A DNA stretch of 64,000 bases from Chitinophaga pinensis (GCA_945862385.1 CAMAXV010000001.1:186001-250000), one strand, 5' to 3'; positions 6,743-16,508 are shown, counted from the first letter of the stretch. The notes: generated by a model not told the origin, from the letters alone. Translations and numbers: made by a program.

Positions 6743-7717
6743 ATGGCTAAACAAAACTGGATCCTCATTGCTATTCTGGTAGGCCTCTTTCTCTTGATTT
6801 TTAAAGAAATTTCAGAAGCAGTCAATGCACCTAAAAAAACTATACCAGAGATACCCAGTGAGGGTTGGACTGCTCCCTCGCTCTACCTGGACCGTGAATT
6901 GGAAGGTGAGAAAAGGGAACTCGTTATCTATGGCGAAGAACTTATTGCAAATACAGCCCGTTACCTGGGTCCTAATGGAAGCGTAGCTGCCGTTACCAAT
7001 GGCATGAATTGTCAGAATTGTCACCTCAACGGTGGTCGCAAAACCTGGGGTAACAACTATGGTGCCGTAGCTTCCACCTATCCCAAATTCCGAGATCGCA
7101 GCGGTAGCACTGAAACCATTTACAAAAGGGTTAGCGATTGTATGGAAAGAAGCCTGAATGGCAAAACACTCGATAGCACAACAAGGGAAATGAAAGCCAT
7201 GATGGCCTATATCGAATGGGTTGGTCATGCTGTTCCCAAAGATTCTGTACCTGAAGGTTCGGGCATCAAACCTCCTAAATACCTCGACCGTGCCGCGAGC
7301 CCGGTTAAAGGTCAGGAAGTATATGCAGCTAAATGTGTTTCCTGTCATGGTGCAAATGGCGAAGGAGTATTGGCGGCAGATGGATTGGCCTATACCTACC
7401 CTCCGCTATGGGGACCAAACAGCTATAATTCCGGAGCAGGTCTCTTCAGGCTCTCTCGTTTCGCAGGATATGTGCGCGATAATATGCCGCTTAATCAGGC
7501 TTCTCACAGTGCTCCCAGTTTAAGCGATGCAGATGCTTGGGATGTAGCAGCCTTTGTCAACTCCAGACCCAGGCCTTCCAAAGACCTGAGCGGTGACTGG
7601 CCCAATATTGCCAAAAAACCGGTTGACCATCCTTTTGGCCCCTATGCCGATGGTTTCAGTGAAGAACAACACAAATTCGGTCCTTTTCAACCCATCATCG
7701 ACGCCAGAAAAAAATAA
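6743..7717 (+). CDS. TsdA-like dihaem cytochrome c (thiosulfate dehydrogenase candidate)
   Basis: A 324-residue protein with an N-terminal membrane anchor or signal (ILIAILVGLFLLIF, 7-20) and two c-haem sites, C90-x-x-C93-H94 and C198-x-x-C201-H202. The SDCMERSLNG segment around C133 matches the position where TsdA and SoxA proteins supply an axial cysteine to the catalytic haem. NMPL (Met248) is a likely distal ligand of the second haem. TsdA joins two thiosulfates to tetrathionate and passes on electrons. The neighbouring SoxB-like gene supports a thiosulfate substrate. A different SoxA-like dihaem role cannot be excluded. Confidence 0.8.
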   Translation: MAKQNWILIAILVGLFLLIFKEISEAVNAPKKTIPEIPSEGWTAPSLYLDRELEGEKRELVIYGEELIANTARYLGPNGSVAAVTNGMNCQNCHLNGGRKTWGNNYGAVASTYPKFRDRSGSTETIYKRVSDCMERSLNGKTLDSTTREMKAMMAYIEWVGHAVPKDSVPEGSGIKPPKYLDRAASPVKGQEVYAAKCVSCHGANGEGVLAADGLAYTYPPLWGPNSYNSGAGLFRLSRFAGYVRDNMPLNQASHSAPSLSDADAWDVAAFVNSRPRPSKDLSGDWPNIAKKPVDHPFGPYADGFSEEQHKFGPFQPIIDARKK

Positions 7718-7778
7718 GAATACAGACTGCAGGTCTATGCCGCAGGTTATTTAAACTTTTATCACATAAATTTCAACG

Positions 7779-9584
7779 ATGCCTCACATTCAAAACTGCA
7801 CCTGCACTTCCTGTCACCAGGAAGCCATCAGCAAAGCAGAAAAAGACCTGCATGTTCAACTTTCAGAAAACAGTCGCCGCGACTTCTTCCGTAAATCTGC
7901 TAAACTGGGCATGGGCCTTGGCATCGGTGGTGGTTTGATTGCACCTATGGCGGCGTCCGCGCTTCAAGGGGACGAAAGTGCCTACAAGACAAAAAACATG
8001 GAACAAAACAAGGCAGTAAGAGACGGAAAAGCTACAATGCTAACCCTCTTGCAAACCGCAGACATCCATGCACAGCTGATGATCCATGATGAGTTTTTTG
8101 TTGAAAATGGCAAAAATGTCTACAAAAAAAGGGGAGGCTACGCCACCCTGAAATCAATGATCAACACCATCCGGAATAAAAACCGCGAGAACACATTACT
8201 GATAGATGGAGGAGACTGCTTTCAGGGTGGTGGTGTTGCTGCCATGAGTGAAGGCAAAGCCATCGTTCCGCTCATGAATAATATCGGCTATGACATCATG
8301 TTGCCGGGCAACTGGGAAGTGGTCTATGGCAAGGAGATGATGATGAAAGACATGTTCGCTTACGACGGTGTAAAAGTCTGCGCGAATATGTTCCATGATA
8401 CCAACGATGATATGAAGGGTGATCTGATTTTCCCACCTTATTTTGTTAAACACATTGCTGGTATAAAAATCGGATTCATTGGTTACAATGACCCACTAAC
8501 ACCCAAACGTCAGTCTCCGGCTTATAGCGATGGTATTAAATTTACCATGCCTGAATTGAACGTGGCCAAATATGTCAAAATTCTGCGTGAATACGAGCAA
8601 TGCGACATGGTCTTTCTGCTGACGCACATGGGGCTTGCGCAACAGGTTGGACTGGCCAACATGCCGCATGTAAAGGGAGTAGATTATATCCTGGGTGCAG
8701 ATACACACGAAAGGGTGAGAACACCTATACAGGGCGTTCATACCAAGGTAACCGAACCAGGTGCCTTTGGTTCCTTCCTGGCTAAACTGGATATTGTCAT
8801 TGAGGATGGCGTTGTTAAAGACCATTCTTACCAATTGATGGATGTTGATCCTGGTATTTATGGTGAAGATGAAGAAATGAAAAGACTGGTTACCAAAGCC
8901 CGTGAGCCTTATAAAAAGGAACTCGACAGGGTCATTGGTCAGACAAAAACTACGCTACAACGCTATTATGTAATTGAAACACCGATGGATAACTTCATCA
9001 CTGATGCCATCATGTGGAAATTTAAACCGGATATCGCCCTGAGTAATGGTTTCAGATTCTGTCCGCCTTTGGTTCCAGACGCCAAAACAGGTGTGGCAGA
9101 CATCACCATGGATTTCCTCTGGAGCATGCTCCCTGTTGACAGTGAAGCTAAAAAAGGCATCATAACCGGGAAGCAATTGTGGGGATGGATGGAAAAAGAA
9201 TTACAAAACGCCTTTGCAAAAGATCCCGCTAAACGCTTTGGCGGATGGGTAGTCCGTTTCAAAGGCATGGAAGTCAACTTCACCATTGGCAATGATGCCG
9301 GAAAAAGGGTGAACTGGATCAAAGTAGCTGGCAAACCACTCGACCTGGAAAAGGAATATAGCTTTGTAGCTTGCGAGCGTGAAGGTGATCCGGATACCAC
9401 GATTTGTAGGGTAGAAGGGGTTAAAGAACCCAAAAGACTGGGAGCAACGCTTCACAGTGTTATTGAAGAATACCTGAAAACACATTCTCCAATAGCACCT
9501 AAAATGGAAGGCCGTTGCACTGCAACTGATGCACCAAATACACTGCTTACACAGCTGATGGGATTTGGCTATGAATTCAGGTAA
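7779..9584 (+). CDS. SoxB-like Tat-exported metallophosphoesterase/5'-nucleotidase-fold hydrolase
   Basis: A 601-residue two-domain protein. Metal-site motifs of the calcineurin-like domain are D95-I-H97, GGD (144-146), GNWE (177-180), LTHMG (about 281-285) and GADTHE (about 306-311), followed by a 5'-nucleotidase C-terminal domain. Trp in GNWE, where nucleotidases have His, is also seen in SoxB proteins, which release sulfate from the SoxY carrier. A twin-arginine signal (SRRDFFRK, 32-39, then a hydrophobic run) sends it to the periplasm. An odd CxCxxCH stretch (C7, C9, C12, H13) precedes the signal. No soxYZ or soxXA is nearby, so the substrate remains open; a nucleotidase is the alternative. 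Confidence 0.7.
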   Translation: MPHIQNCTCTSCHQEAISKAEKDLHVQLSENSRRDFFRKSAKLGMGLGIGGGLIAPMAASALQGDESAYKTKNMEQNKAVRDGKATMLTLLQTADIHAQLMIHDEFFVENGKNVYKKRGGYATLKSMINTIRNKNRENTLLIDGGDCFQGGGVAAMSEGKAIVPLMNNIGYDIMLPGNWEVVYGKEMMMKDMFAYDGVKVCANMFHDTNDDMKGDLIFPPYFVKHIAGIKIGFIGYNDPLTPKRQSPAYSDGIKFTMPELNVAKYVKILREYEQCDMVFLLTHMGLAQQVGLANMPHVKGVDYILGADTHERVRTPIQGVHTKVTEPGAFGSFLAKLDIVIEDGVVKDHSYQLMDVDPGIYGEDEEMKRLVTKAREPYKKELDRVIGQTKTTLQRYYVIETPMDNFITDAIMWKFKPDIALSNGFRFCPPLVPDAKTGVADITMDFLWSMLPVDSEAKKGIITGKQLWGWMEKELQNAFAKDPAKRFGGWVVRFKGMEVNFTIGNDAGKRVNWIKVAGKPLDLEKEYSFVACEREGDPDTTICRVEGVKEPKRLGATLHSVIEEYLKTHSPIAPKMEGRCTATDAPNTLLTQLMGFGYEFR

Positions 9585-9602
9585 CTGACACTTCTTAAAA
9601 AT

Positions 9603-9637
9603 AAAAATCCGGTAGCTCATCACTACCGGATTTTTTT
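9603..9637. terminator. Bidirectional terminator between the SoxB-like gene and the TonB receptor
   Basis: A 13-bp perfect stem (AAAAATCCGGTAG against CTACCGGATTTTT) with a 7-nt loop lies between two convergent genes and has T-runs on both strands. Confidence 0.85.
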
Positions 9638-9657
9638 ATACCCCTAAGGGTGTATTA

Positions 9658-12600
9658 TCAGTTATTGAAGATATAACGAACACCGAGCTGGATCTGGTAA
9701 ACATCACCCAGTGTTTTAGAGTCTACAAATGCGTCTTTCAACAAAACGGTTGAACCATTAACTACCTGTGTAGCAAGCCTGTAGATGGGTTCTCCACTTG
9801 CCATGCGACCACGGTAGTTCAACGGCTGCGGTGTGGTGGATACATTACCTACACCCCATTTATTATTGATCAGGTTTCCGAAGTTGATGAAATCAGCACG
9901 GAGACGGATTGTATTGGCTTTTTGTTGCTTGCCTGTCTTCACGAAGAAATCCTGCTCAATCGCAAAATCAAAACGTGTGAGCCATGGAGCCTCTCCACCA
10001 TTACGCTCTGCATACTGACCCCTTCTGTTCTTCAAATAAGGATGGGCATCGATGTAAGCATTGAATGCCTGTGCCTGTTGGTCTCTTGTAAATGTTGTTG
10101 TACCAACGGTCTGATCTTGGAAAATCAGGTTGCTACCCGCCGCAGGAACATAGATCAGGTCATTGAACTGACCGTCGCCATTTACGTCACTGCTGTAAGT
10201 GTAAGATAACTTGAAACCACTGGCTGATACCATACCCAATGAGAAGGTTGTGGCACCGCCGAATTTACCGCCGTAATTGAGCCTGTAGTTAACATAACCC
10301 ATGAAACGGTGGCGCAGGTCATTATTAGAAAAACTCTCCCTTATATAATTAACACCATAAATACTTGGTGAACTTGCATTAACAGTACTTGCTACGGAAG
10401 ACAAATCAGTTGCCTTGGCATTGGTGTAAGCAATCACACCACCAAAATTTTTGGTAACAGGCTTTTCAAGTTTCGCAGTCAATGAATATGAATATCCAAC
10501 GTTATTATTGGTCAAAACAAAAGCATTACCTATGCCTGGATTAATAAAACGTGCATTGGTGGCAGCAGCTCCACTCAAGCCAAGTGCTGGGTAAATATCT
10601 CTGTTATCATCACCAGCAAAATTTCCTGAAGCTCTTTTCAGATTAACATCCTGGTAATTAAGCATGTTGATGTTCTTATTATAGATAGCTTCAAGGGTAC
10701 CTATTACACCCCAACCGAGCTTCTGATCAATGGCAATATTACTTTTCCAGATTTGAGGAAACTTCAAATCCTGATCGCCATAGTTTACGTTGTAACCACG
10801 AAGACTGTTGATATCAGTTGAACTTGGAGTGTATTTAGAAGGATCAGTTGTAAATGGATAATTAGCAGCAGCAGAACCTGTTACATTAATTAATCCGATA
10901 TTAACACCATTATTACCCAACTGATTGGAAATCAGTACATAAGGAAGCCTGGAAAGGAAAAGACCTGATCCACCGCGAACCTGTGTTTTCTTGTTGCCGT
11001 AAACATCCCAGTTGAAACCCATACGGGGAGACACATACAACCTTGAACCAGGCATGGTACCGGTATTGATGTTGTATGCTAAGCCTGAAGGCTCCCTGAA
11101 TGTTAATGAAGCTACATAAGGATTATAATAATCTGCTGCAGTGTTTGGAATATTCAGGTAATCTAAACGTACACCATAAGTCAACCTGAAATTCTTAGTC
11201 ATCTTCCACTCATCCTGTCCGTATACAGTATAAAACTGGTTCTGGAAGGTCTGCCATGGCAGTTTTCCTTCAGGTAATAAAGTATAACGATAGTTGAAAC
11301 GGGCAATAGGAACAGTAGATGTTGTGGCATTGGGGTTATTCTTAAACGCCAGTGCGGCTGCCTTGAAATCAGCAATGCTGTTATAAACCCAGATACCATT
11401 TGATCCGTAAAAGAATAAGTTATTTGATTTGAACGCTTCAAAAGCTGCACCTACTGTGATGGTGTGGTTACCACGAATCAGGGTAGTATTGTTGGTAGCA
11501 TTGAAGGTTGAATAATTCAGTTTATTGTTGGGCGTAAACGGATCAAAACCTACTGAAGAATACGTGCTTCCACCTACACCACTCAGGATGTCAACAGTTG
11601 GGAAAAGACTGTTTCTATATACACGATCTTCAATCTGTTTGTTGTAAGTAACAATAAACTGGTTGGAAACCCTGTTTTTGAAGTTTGAACTCAATTCCAA
11701 AACAGCAGAACGTGTATTGTCCTGGATGATATATCCTGTATTTTGTCCGGATATTGCCAGTGCTAAATTTTGTCTGTTTCCATTACCTGCTGTGTTACCA
11801 GCATTTGAATTACTGATGGGCACATCACTCTGTGAGTTGTGATTTGCATAACGCACACTCAACTTGTGAATATCATTTATATTATAATCAATACGTGCCA
11901 GAATCTTGTTACTGAACGACTCATTATTGAAATTATCAATAGCACCCAGATCATAGTTGAAATTGGTGAGCATGAATGATTTCAGGTCTTCGAGATCTGA
12001 TGCAGTAGTTCTTGAAACATTACCTGTTGCACCGGGTCTGTTAGCAACCCAGTTGAGTGCAGGCTGTGAACCCTTATTAAATTCTCCGTTTACAAAGAAG
12101 AACAATTTATTCTTGATAATCGGTCCGCCAACACGGAAACCATTGGTTTCTACATTAAACGGTGTCTTTGGAATATTATCAGTTGCACTGGCAGCCTTTG
12201 TTCCTGCTAAATCTCTGTTGTTCCAAAAACGGAAAACAGAACCTGCAAATTCATTGGTACCGCTGCGTGTTACGGCATTGATGGCCGCACCGGCAAAGCC
12301 AGACTGACGGATATCATAAGGAGTAATATTGATCTGTAATTCCTCCAATGCATCCAATGAAATCGCAGTAGAACCTGTACGTCCACCTGCCTGTGCATCA
12401 TTACCCAGTCCGAATCCATTGTTGAAAACCGCACCATCAATGGTGAAGTTGTTGAAACGGCTATCCTGACCAGCAAATGAACGGCCATTGCTGTATGCAT
12501 TGTACTTAGTGATATCATTTACGTTACGACCAATTGTTGGTGTCAGATTAATGGTCTGCCTGTTGATGGTAACGCTTGCACCATTATTCTTAGAGTTCAT

Positions 12601-12978
12601 AATGGGATTGGCAATACCCTTTACAACAATGTTTTGAAGGCTCTGTGCTTCATTTTTGAGTTGCACATCTACGTTTACAGTATTTCCCAAAGGAGCAAAT
12701 ACATCCTGCTCCTGATGAGACTTGAAGCCCTGAAAGGAAACGGTAACTAAATACGGACCACCAACGCGTACGTTTAGGATGGTGAAAGCACCTGCTTTCG
12801 TAGAAGTAGTTGCATAACGGGTTCCCGATGGCTGGTGAACAGCTACAATGGTTGCTCCTTCGAATGACTTGTTGTCTTCACCTTTCACCGATCCGGTGAT
12901 ACTACTGCTGGTTACCTGTGCATAAGTGGCGGAGACCGTCACCAACACAATTACCAACAGGGAAATTAATTTTCTCAT
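9658..12978 (-). CDS. TonB-dependent receptor with carboxypeptidase-regulatory N-domain (Oar-like)
   Basis: An 1106-residue outer-membrane receptor. It has a signal peptide (MRKLISLLVIV...ATYAQ), a carboxypeptidase-regulatory beta domain (about 25-110, SITGSVKGEDNKSFEGATI), a plug region and a long barrel that ends NN. ITPYDIRQSGFAGAAINAVTRSGTNEF in the plug is typical of Oar-like receptors, which lack a SusD partner. The start at 12978 was taken because upstream codons add a charged, non-signal stretch. Upstream on the same strand lie the MBL-fold and PepSY genes, so it may belong to their transcription unit. The ligand is unknown; a peptide, siderophore or oligosaccharide are all possible. 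Confidence 0.85.
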   Translation of the reverse strand: MRKLISLLVIVLVTVSATYAQVTSSSITGSVKGEDNKSFEGATIVAVHQPSGTRYATTSTKAGAFTILNVRVGGPYLVTVSFQGFKSHQEQDVFAPLGNTVNVDVQLKNEAQSLQNIVVKGIANPIMNSKNNGASVTINRQTINLTPTIGRNVNDITKYNAYSNGRSFAGQDSRFNNFTIDGAVFNNGFGLGNDAQAGGRTGSTAISLDALEELQINITPYDIRQSGFAGAAINAVTRSGTNEFAGSVFRFWNNRDLAGTKAASATDNIPKTPFNVETNGFRVGGPIIKNKLFFFVNGEFNKGSQPALNWVANRPGATGNVSRTTASDLEDLKSFMLTNFNYDLGAIDNFNNESFSNKILARIDYNINDIHKLSVRYANHNSQSDVPISNSNAGNTAGNGNRQNLALAISGQNTGYIIQDNTRSAVLELSSNFKNRVSNQFIVTYNKQIEDRVYRNSLFPTVDILSGVGGSTYSSVGFDPFTPNNKLNYSTFNATNNTTLIRGNHTITVGAAFEAFKSNNLFFYGSNGIWVYNSIADFKAAALAFKNNPNATTSTVPIARFNYRYTLLPEGKLPWQTFQNQFYTVYGQDEWKMTKNFRLTYGVRLDYLNIPNTAADYYNPYVASLTFREPSGLAYNINTGTMPGSRLYVSPRMGFNWDVYGNKKTQVRGGSGLFLSRLPYVLISNQLGNNGVNIGLINVTGSAAANYPFTTDPSKYTPSSTDINSLRGYNVNYGDQDLKFPQIWKSNIAIDQKLGWGVIGTLEAIYNKNINMLNYQDVNLKRASGNFAGDDNRDIYPALGLSGAAATNARFINPGIGNAFVLTNNNVGYSYSLTAKLEKPVTKNFGGVIAYTNAKATDLSSVASTVNASSPSIYGVNYIRESFSNNDLRHRFMGYVNYRLNYGGKFGGATTFSLGMVSASGFKLSYTYSSDVNGDGQFNDLIYVPAAGSNLIFQDQTVGTTTFTRDQQAQAFNAYIDAHPYLKNRRGQYAERNGGEAPWLTRFDFAIEQDFFVKTGKQQKANTIRLRADFINFGNLINNKWGVGNVSTTPQPLNYRGRMASGEPIYRLATQVVNGSTVLLKDAFVDSKTLGDVYQIQLGVRYIFNN

Positions 12979-13160
12979 GTTTTTTGTTTTGATTTTGCGA
13001 GGCAATAATACCACAAACAAAAAATTTATTGGTCATATCTTCATTAAGCAAATATGAAATTTATGATTGTCATAAAAATTGTTATTCACCTTTCTTATGT
13101 GTTAAGTTTGGTTTCAACAGCGATCTTAACTATTCCTGGCAGATATCTAAAACATGATAA

Positions 13161-14366
13161 TCAAGGTTTTATAAAAAACAGGCGGGGTGTTTTTTTATTC
13201 CGCTTAATTCGGATCATAATATGCCCTCCCGTCATTAATTGATCACTTAACCCTGCATTTGTCAAGTCATTTCGTGTAGTTGGATGTAGTTGTGTGGATA
13301 AGAGCTTTATAGTAGGATGATTTTTAAGAAAAAATTCTACAATTTCTAAATCGGGATGCCCAAATGACCAGGCAGGTACAATGAAATAATCAGGAGTAAT
13401 TGACTCAATAATTTGGTTGCTTATTGCGCCTTTCATGGCGTGGTGACCTGCAACGTAAAATGATATCCTACCCGTATTTTTTGAAATTTCTTCAGCAAAA
13501 CCAACAGATTTCACGGAATCATAGGCCTGGTTATCGATGTCTCCTGCTGAAAAAAAACTATGTCGCCCATACCAGATGGTTAAAGCACAACTTTGGTTAT
13601 TTTCTTGTACTACCGGGTTAAGCGATGAACAATCCTTAAGAAAGTCCTCAATGCTTCCATCGCTCTTTAGGTATTTGCCTCTTACTGCATTGCCTGTTAG
13701 CGCAACCTCTGATTTTATACGATTTGATCGGAAATTTAAGACCTCGTTCAGATTACCCAATCGAAAGGAATCAATTCTGAAATCTGCCTTTTTTTGTTGT
13801 TCAAGTAAGAATAACTGGTAATTTCTTATGATATTTTCACTAATTGGATTACTTGGTTCATAAAATGGCCATTTGTTATCCAATATTAATTTTATCGGAA
13901 TGGAAGATCCAACATCAGTAATTCCCGACAGTCTATATAAGCCACCTTCAGACCATGATGACTGAGTATCTGGATAGCCAACATGATCATCATGAAAATG
14001 GGTAATAATCACATTATCCAATTGAAATGGCAAATTAGAAGGAATACATTTTCTGATATAATCTGCTATATATGACCCAGCAGATTGTGCGGAATCAAAA
14101 AGTGCAACTGGTGGATATTTTCTTAAATAATCTCTATTGATTGCTCCTGCATCTATTAACATGTTTGTGCCATCGGGAAATTGAACAAAACAGGAATTTC
14201 CCATGCCTGTGCTAATTTGATGAAAATCCAGATATCCTTTTTTCCACCTTGGAGGGTAATCTTTTTTAATTTGTGAAAATGAATCTTTTACATTCAAGAA
14301 AAAGAGTAATAAAGCAAAAATGAAGAATGTTAATGGAGAACAAAATTTCCGTATGCTATAAATCAT
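13161..14366 (-). CDS. Secreted or anchored MBL-fold hydrolase (ComEC-C-terminal type)
   Basis: A 401-residue protein with an N-terminal hydrophobic segment (PLTFFIFALLLFFLNV) and a metallo-beta-lactamase fold. THFHDDHVG (122-130) gives the HxHxDH ligands, SAGDID supplies the later Asp, and VAGHHAMKG the further His. It resembles the MBL part of ComEC-like proteins but has no transport helices. The ATG at 14366 lies only 2 bp after the PepSY gene's stop, which fixes the start and shows co-transcription. It is more AT-rich than its neighbours. Nuclease or phosphodiesterase activity at the cell surface is a family-based guess; the substrate cannot be told. Confidence 0.7.
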   Translation of the reverse strand: MIYSIRKFCSPLTFFIFALLLFFLNVKDSFSQIKKDYPPRWKKGYLDFHQISTGMGNSCFVQFPDGTNMLIDAGAINRDYLRKYPPVALFDSAQSAGSYIADYIRKCIPSNLPFQLDNVIITHFHDDHVGYPDTQSSWSEGGLYRLSGITDVGSSIPIKLILDNKWPFYEPSNPISENIIRNYQLFLLEQQKKADFRIDSFRLGNLNEVLNFRSNRIKSEVALTGNAVRGKYLKSDGSIEDFLKDCSSLNPVVQENNQSCALTIWYGRHSFFSAGDIDNQAYDSVKSVGFAEEISKNTGRISFYVAGHHAMKGAISNQIIESITPDYFIVPAWSFGHPDLEIVEFFLKNHPTIKLLSTQLHPTTRNDLTNAGLSDQLMTGGHIMIRIKRNKKTPRLFFIKP

Positions 14367-14368
14367 GA

Positions 14369-15475
14369 CTAAATTTTCCGAATCCTGCTGAGCCACATGA
14401 TTACACCGGTTATGGGGAAAGTGGTACCGAACAGACAAACTATAAATCCGAGTATCTTGGAAGGCAATCCCCATATGGAACTGATGTGAACTGGCTTGAA
14501 AGTGGCCCTGACCCTTTGTCCGAGCGGACGATCCGCAAAACTAACCAGCTTCAGGTGCTCACCTGAGAACTGATCGTAGTAATGATTGTCTGTTGCCGTT
14601 TCATGTGATGCATCCCTCCGAAGCACACCCACTGCATAAACTCCACTTGAATCTTTTGGAAAACTGAGGTTGAAAAAAACGGCATTGGGAACCCGGGTAA
14701 ACGCATCTGATAAAATATCATCCACATCAATGGCAGCCAGATAAGCTGTATCGCTGTATGTAGATGTTGGTGGTTTGATGGGTTCCTTGGAGGAATTGGT
14801 TACTTTATATATACCATCATTGAACCATTGAAAACTCCAAGCCAGTCCGGTAAACGCAAAAATGAACAGGAAAAACACCGAATAAATACCCAATGCATAA
14901 TGAAGGTCGTGGTTGACGCGCTTCCAGTTCCCCTTCCACATGATTTTCAGGTTCGACTTCAACATGGCCTTCGTTTTGGGCCACCACAAAATCACACCTG
15001 TTATCATAATGAATAAAAACAACAAAGTGGCTGTTCCCATGATGAGCTTTCCGGTATCACCTCCAAGCAACCAGCGGTGCAGGCTCATAATAGTATAAAA
15101 AAAGGAATCACCATAACTGTACAACTCTACCAGTTGGCCTGTGTAAGGATCCACAAAAGCTGAAAAACGTTTTCCCGCCTTTTCACCTTCCTTTGGCTGC
15201 TGCACTACAGCCATTTCAATATTTCGTGCAGGATCCGTAAACTCCTTGATACCAGTAACCTTTAAATCAGGATTAGAAACTTTCAGCGATGCCATAATCT
15301 CAACTACGGGCAACTGAATTTCTTTCACCTCATTGGTAAAATACCGGTGGTGGTAGATTGTATGCTGTAGCTCTTCCTCAAAAACCAGCACTGCTCCGGT
15401 AAAGCAGGCAGTCATGATAAAAAGTCCTGAAACCAAACTGAGCAATAAGTGAATTGTACGGAAAATGGATTTCAT
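14369..15475 (-). CDS. PepSY-associated transmembrane protein
   Basis: A 368-residue membrane protein of the PepSY_TM family. The first helix (MKSIFRTIHLLLSLVSGLFIMTACFTGAVLVF) starts with the family's RxxHLLLSL pattern. A PepSY-like periplasmic domain and helices around MGTATLLFLFIMITGVILWWPKTK, LGIYSVFFLFIFAFTGL and the C-terminal segment follow. Family members sit beside TonB receptors and are thought to reduce ferric siderophores or carry electrons across the membrane. The ATG at 15475 opens the hydrophobic helix. It precedes the MBL gene by 2 bp and may be the first gene of a unit that includes the TonB receptor. Confidence 0.82.
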   Translation of the reverse strand: MKSIFRTIHLLLSLVSGLFIMTACFTGAVLVFEEELQHTIYHHRYFTNEVKEIQLPVVEIMASLKVSNPDLKVTGIKEFTDPARNIEMAVVQQPKEGEKAGKRFSAFVDPYTGQLVELYSYGDSFFYTIMSLHRWLLGGDTGKLIMGTATLLFLFIMITGVILWWPKTKAMLKSNLKIMWKGNWKRVNHDLHYALGIYSVFFLFIFAFTGLAWSFQWFNDGIYKVTNSSKEPIKPPTSTYSDTAYLAAIDVDDILSDAFTRVPNAVFFNLSFPKDSSGVYAVGVLRRDASHETATDNHYYDQFSGEHLKLVSFADRPLGQRVRATFKPVHISSIWGLPSKILGFIVCLFGTTFPITGVIMWLSRIRKI

Positions 15476-15596
15476 GAACAGCAATTTGCTTTACTACCAC
15501 AACTTAGGAGTTTTTACTGAATTGAAAAATGATTTATCTTAACTATTTCAAACCAAAATCTAACGATGCCACCTTGCCGGCTAACAAACTCTTGTT

Positions 15597-16508
15597 ATGA
15601 AAAAAATCATTTCTTTCCTCATGGCTACAGTAATTCTGCTGCCAGTTGCTGCATACTTCCTGGGTACTCCTCCTCATGATGTACAACTTGAGATCCTCAA
15701 AAGTACTTTCTGGGGTGTAGGCGCAGTCATTCTCTTTACGTTTGTAGTAGGACAATTAACAGGAAATAATTCACAGGTTGATAAACTCTGGAGCATTGTT
15801 CCGGCTCCCTATGCCTGGTACATGACCTGGAAAGGGGGTATGGATGAGCGGATGGTGCTGATGTCTGTACTGGTGACGATCTGGGCAGCACGTCTGACAT
15901 ACAACTTTGCACGCAGGGGTGGTTACAGCTGGAAATTCTGGGAGGGTGAGGAAGATTACCGTTGGGAAGTGCTGCGTCAAAGGCCAGGTTTTAAAAATCC
16001 CTTCTTCTGGTTGCTATTCAACCTGTTCTTCATATGCTTTTATCAGAATACCCTCATTTTCATGTTCACAGTTCCAGTTATTGCAGGCCTGGCTAAGAAC
16101 GCTGCCCCATTGGGCATTTTTGATTATGTTCTTGCCATAATTTATGTGGCACTGGTGGTGATGGAATTTGTGGCCGATCAACAGCAGTATGATTTCCAGA
16201 CAGAAAAATACAGGAGAAAGAACGCCGGGGAAGAAATGGGTGAATATGGAGACGGCTTCATCCAAACCGGACTCTGGTCAAAAATGCGTCACCCAAACTA
16301 TTTTGCCGAACAGGCAATATGGGTGGTATTCTACCTCTTCAGCGTAGCTGCCACTGGTGAATGGCTGAATTGGACGATTGTAGGTGCGGTGCTTCTGGTT
16401 ATCCTATTCAAAGGCAGCTCAGATTTTTCTGAAGAGATTTCTGCCAAAAAATACCCGAAATATGCCGATTACCAAAAAAGGGTCGGACGGTTTATACCCA
16501 AATTTTAA
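15597..16508 (+). CDS. DUF1295 (steroid 5-alpha-reductase-like) membrane protein
   Basis: A 303-residue integral membrane protein. VDKLWSIVPAPYAWY, the R-x-T-Y-N-F-A-R-R-GGYSW segment, and the C-terminal WSKMRHPNYFAEQAIW and KKYPKYADYQKRVGRFIP stretches are hallmarks of DUF1295, which shares the fold of 5-alpha steroid reductases and isoprenylcysteine methyltransferases. About seven helices are visible. Family members are predicted to reduce double bonds in lipids using NADPH, but no bacterial substrate is firmly known. It has no clear operon partner: the upstream gene is divergent and a repeat-filled gap lies downstream. Confidence 0.85.
   Translation: MKKIISFLMATVILLPVAAYFLGTPPHDVQLEILKSTFWGVGAVILFTFVVGQLTGNNSQVDKLWSIVPAPYAWYMTWKGGMDERMVLMSVLVTIWAARLTYNFARRGGYSWKFWEGEEDYRWEVLRQRPGFKNPFFWLLFNLFFICFYQNTLIFMFTVPVIAGLAKNAAPLGIFDYVLAIIYVALVVMEFVADQQQYDFQTEKYRRKNAGEEMGEYGDGFIQTGLWSKMRHPNYFAEQAIWVVFYLFSVAATGEWLNWTIVGAVLLVILFKGSSDFSEEISAKKYPKYADYQKRVGRFIPKF

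Noticed and set aside
7779-7820. A c-type haem site (CTSCH) in the SoxB-like protein
   Set aside because: It lies before the Tat signal, so it would be cut off and never meet the haem-attachment system in the periplasm.
13054-13242. 62-codon frame between the TonB receptor and the MBL gene
   Set aside because: Overlaps the conserved end of the MBL gene on the other strand and has no recognisable features beyond AT-rich hydrophobic codons.
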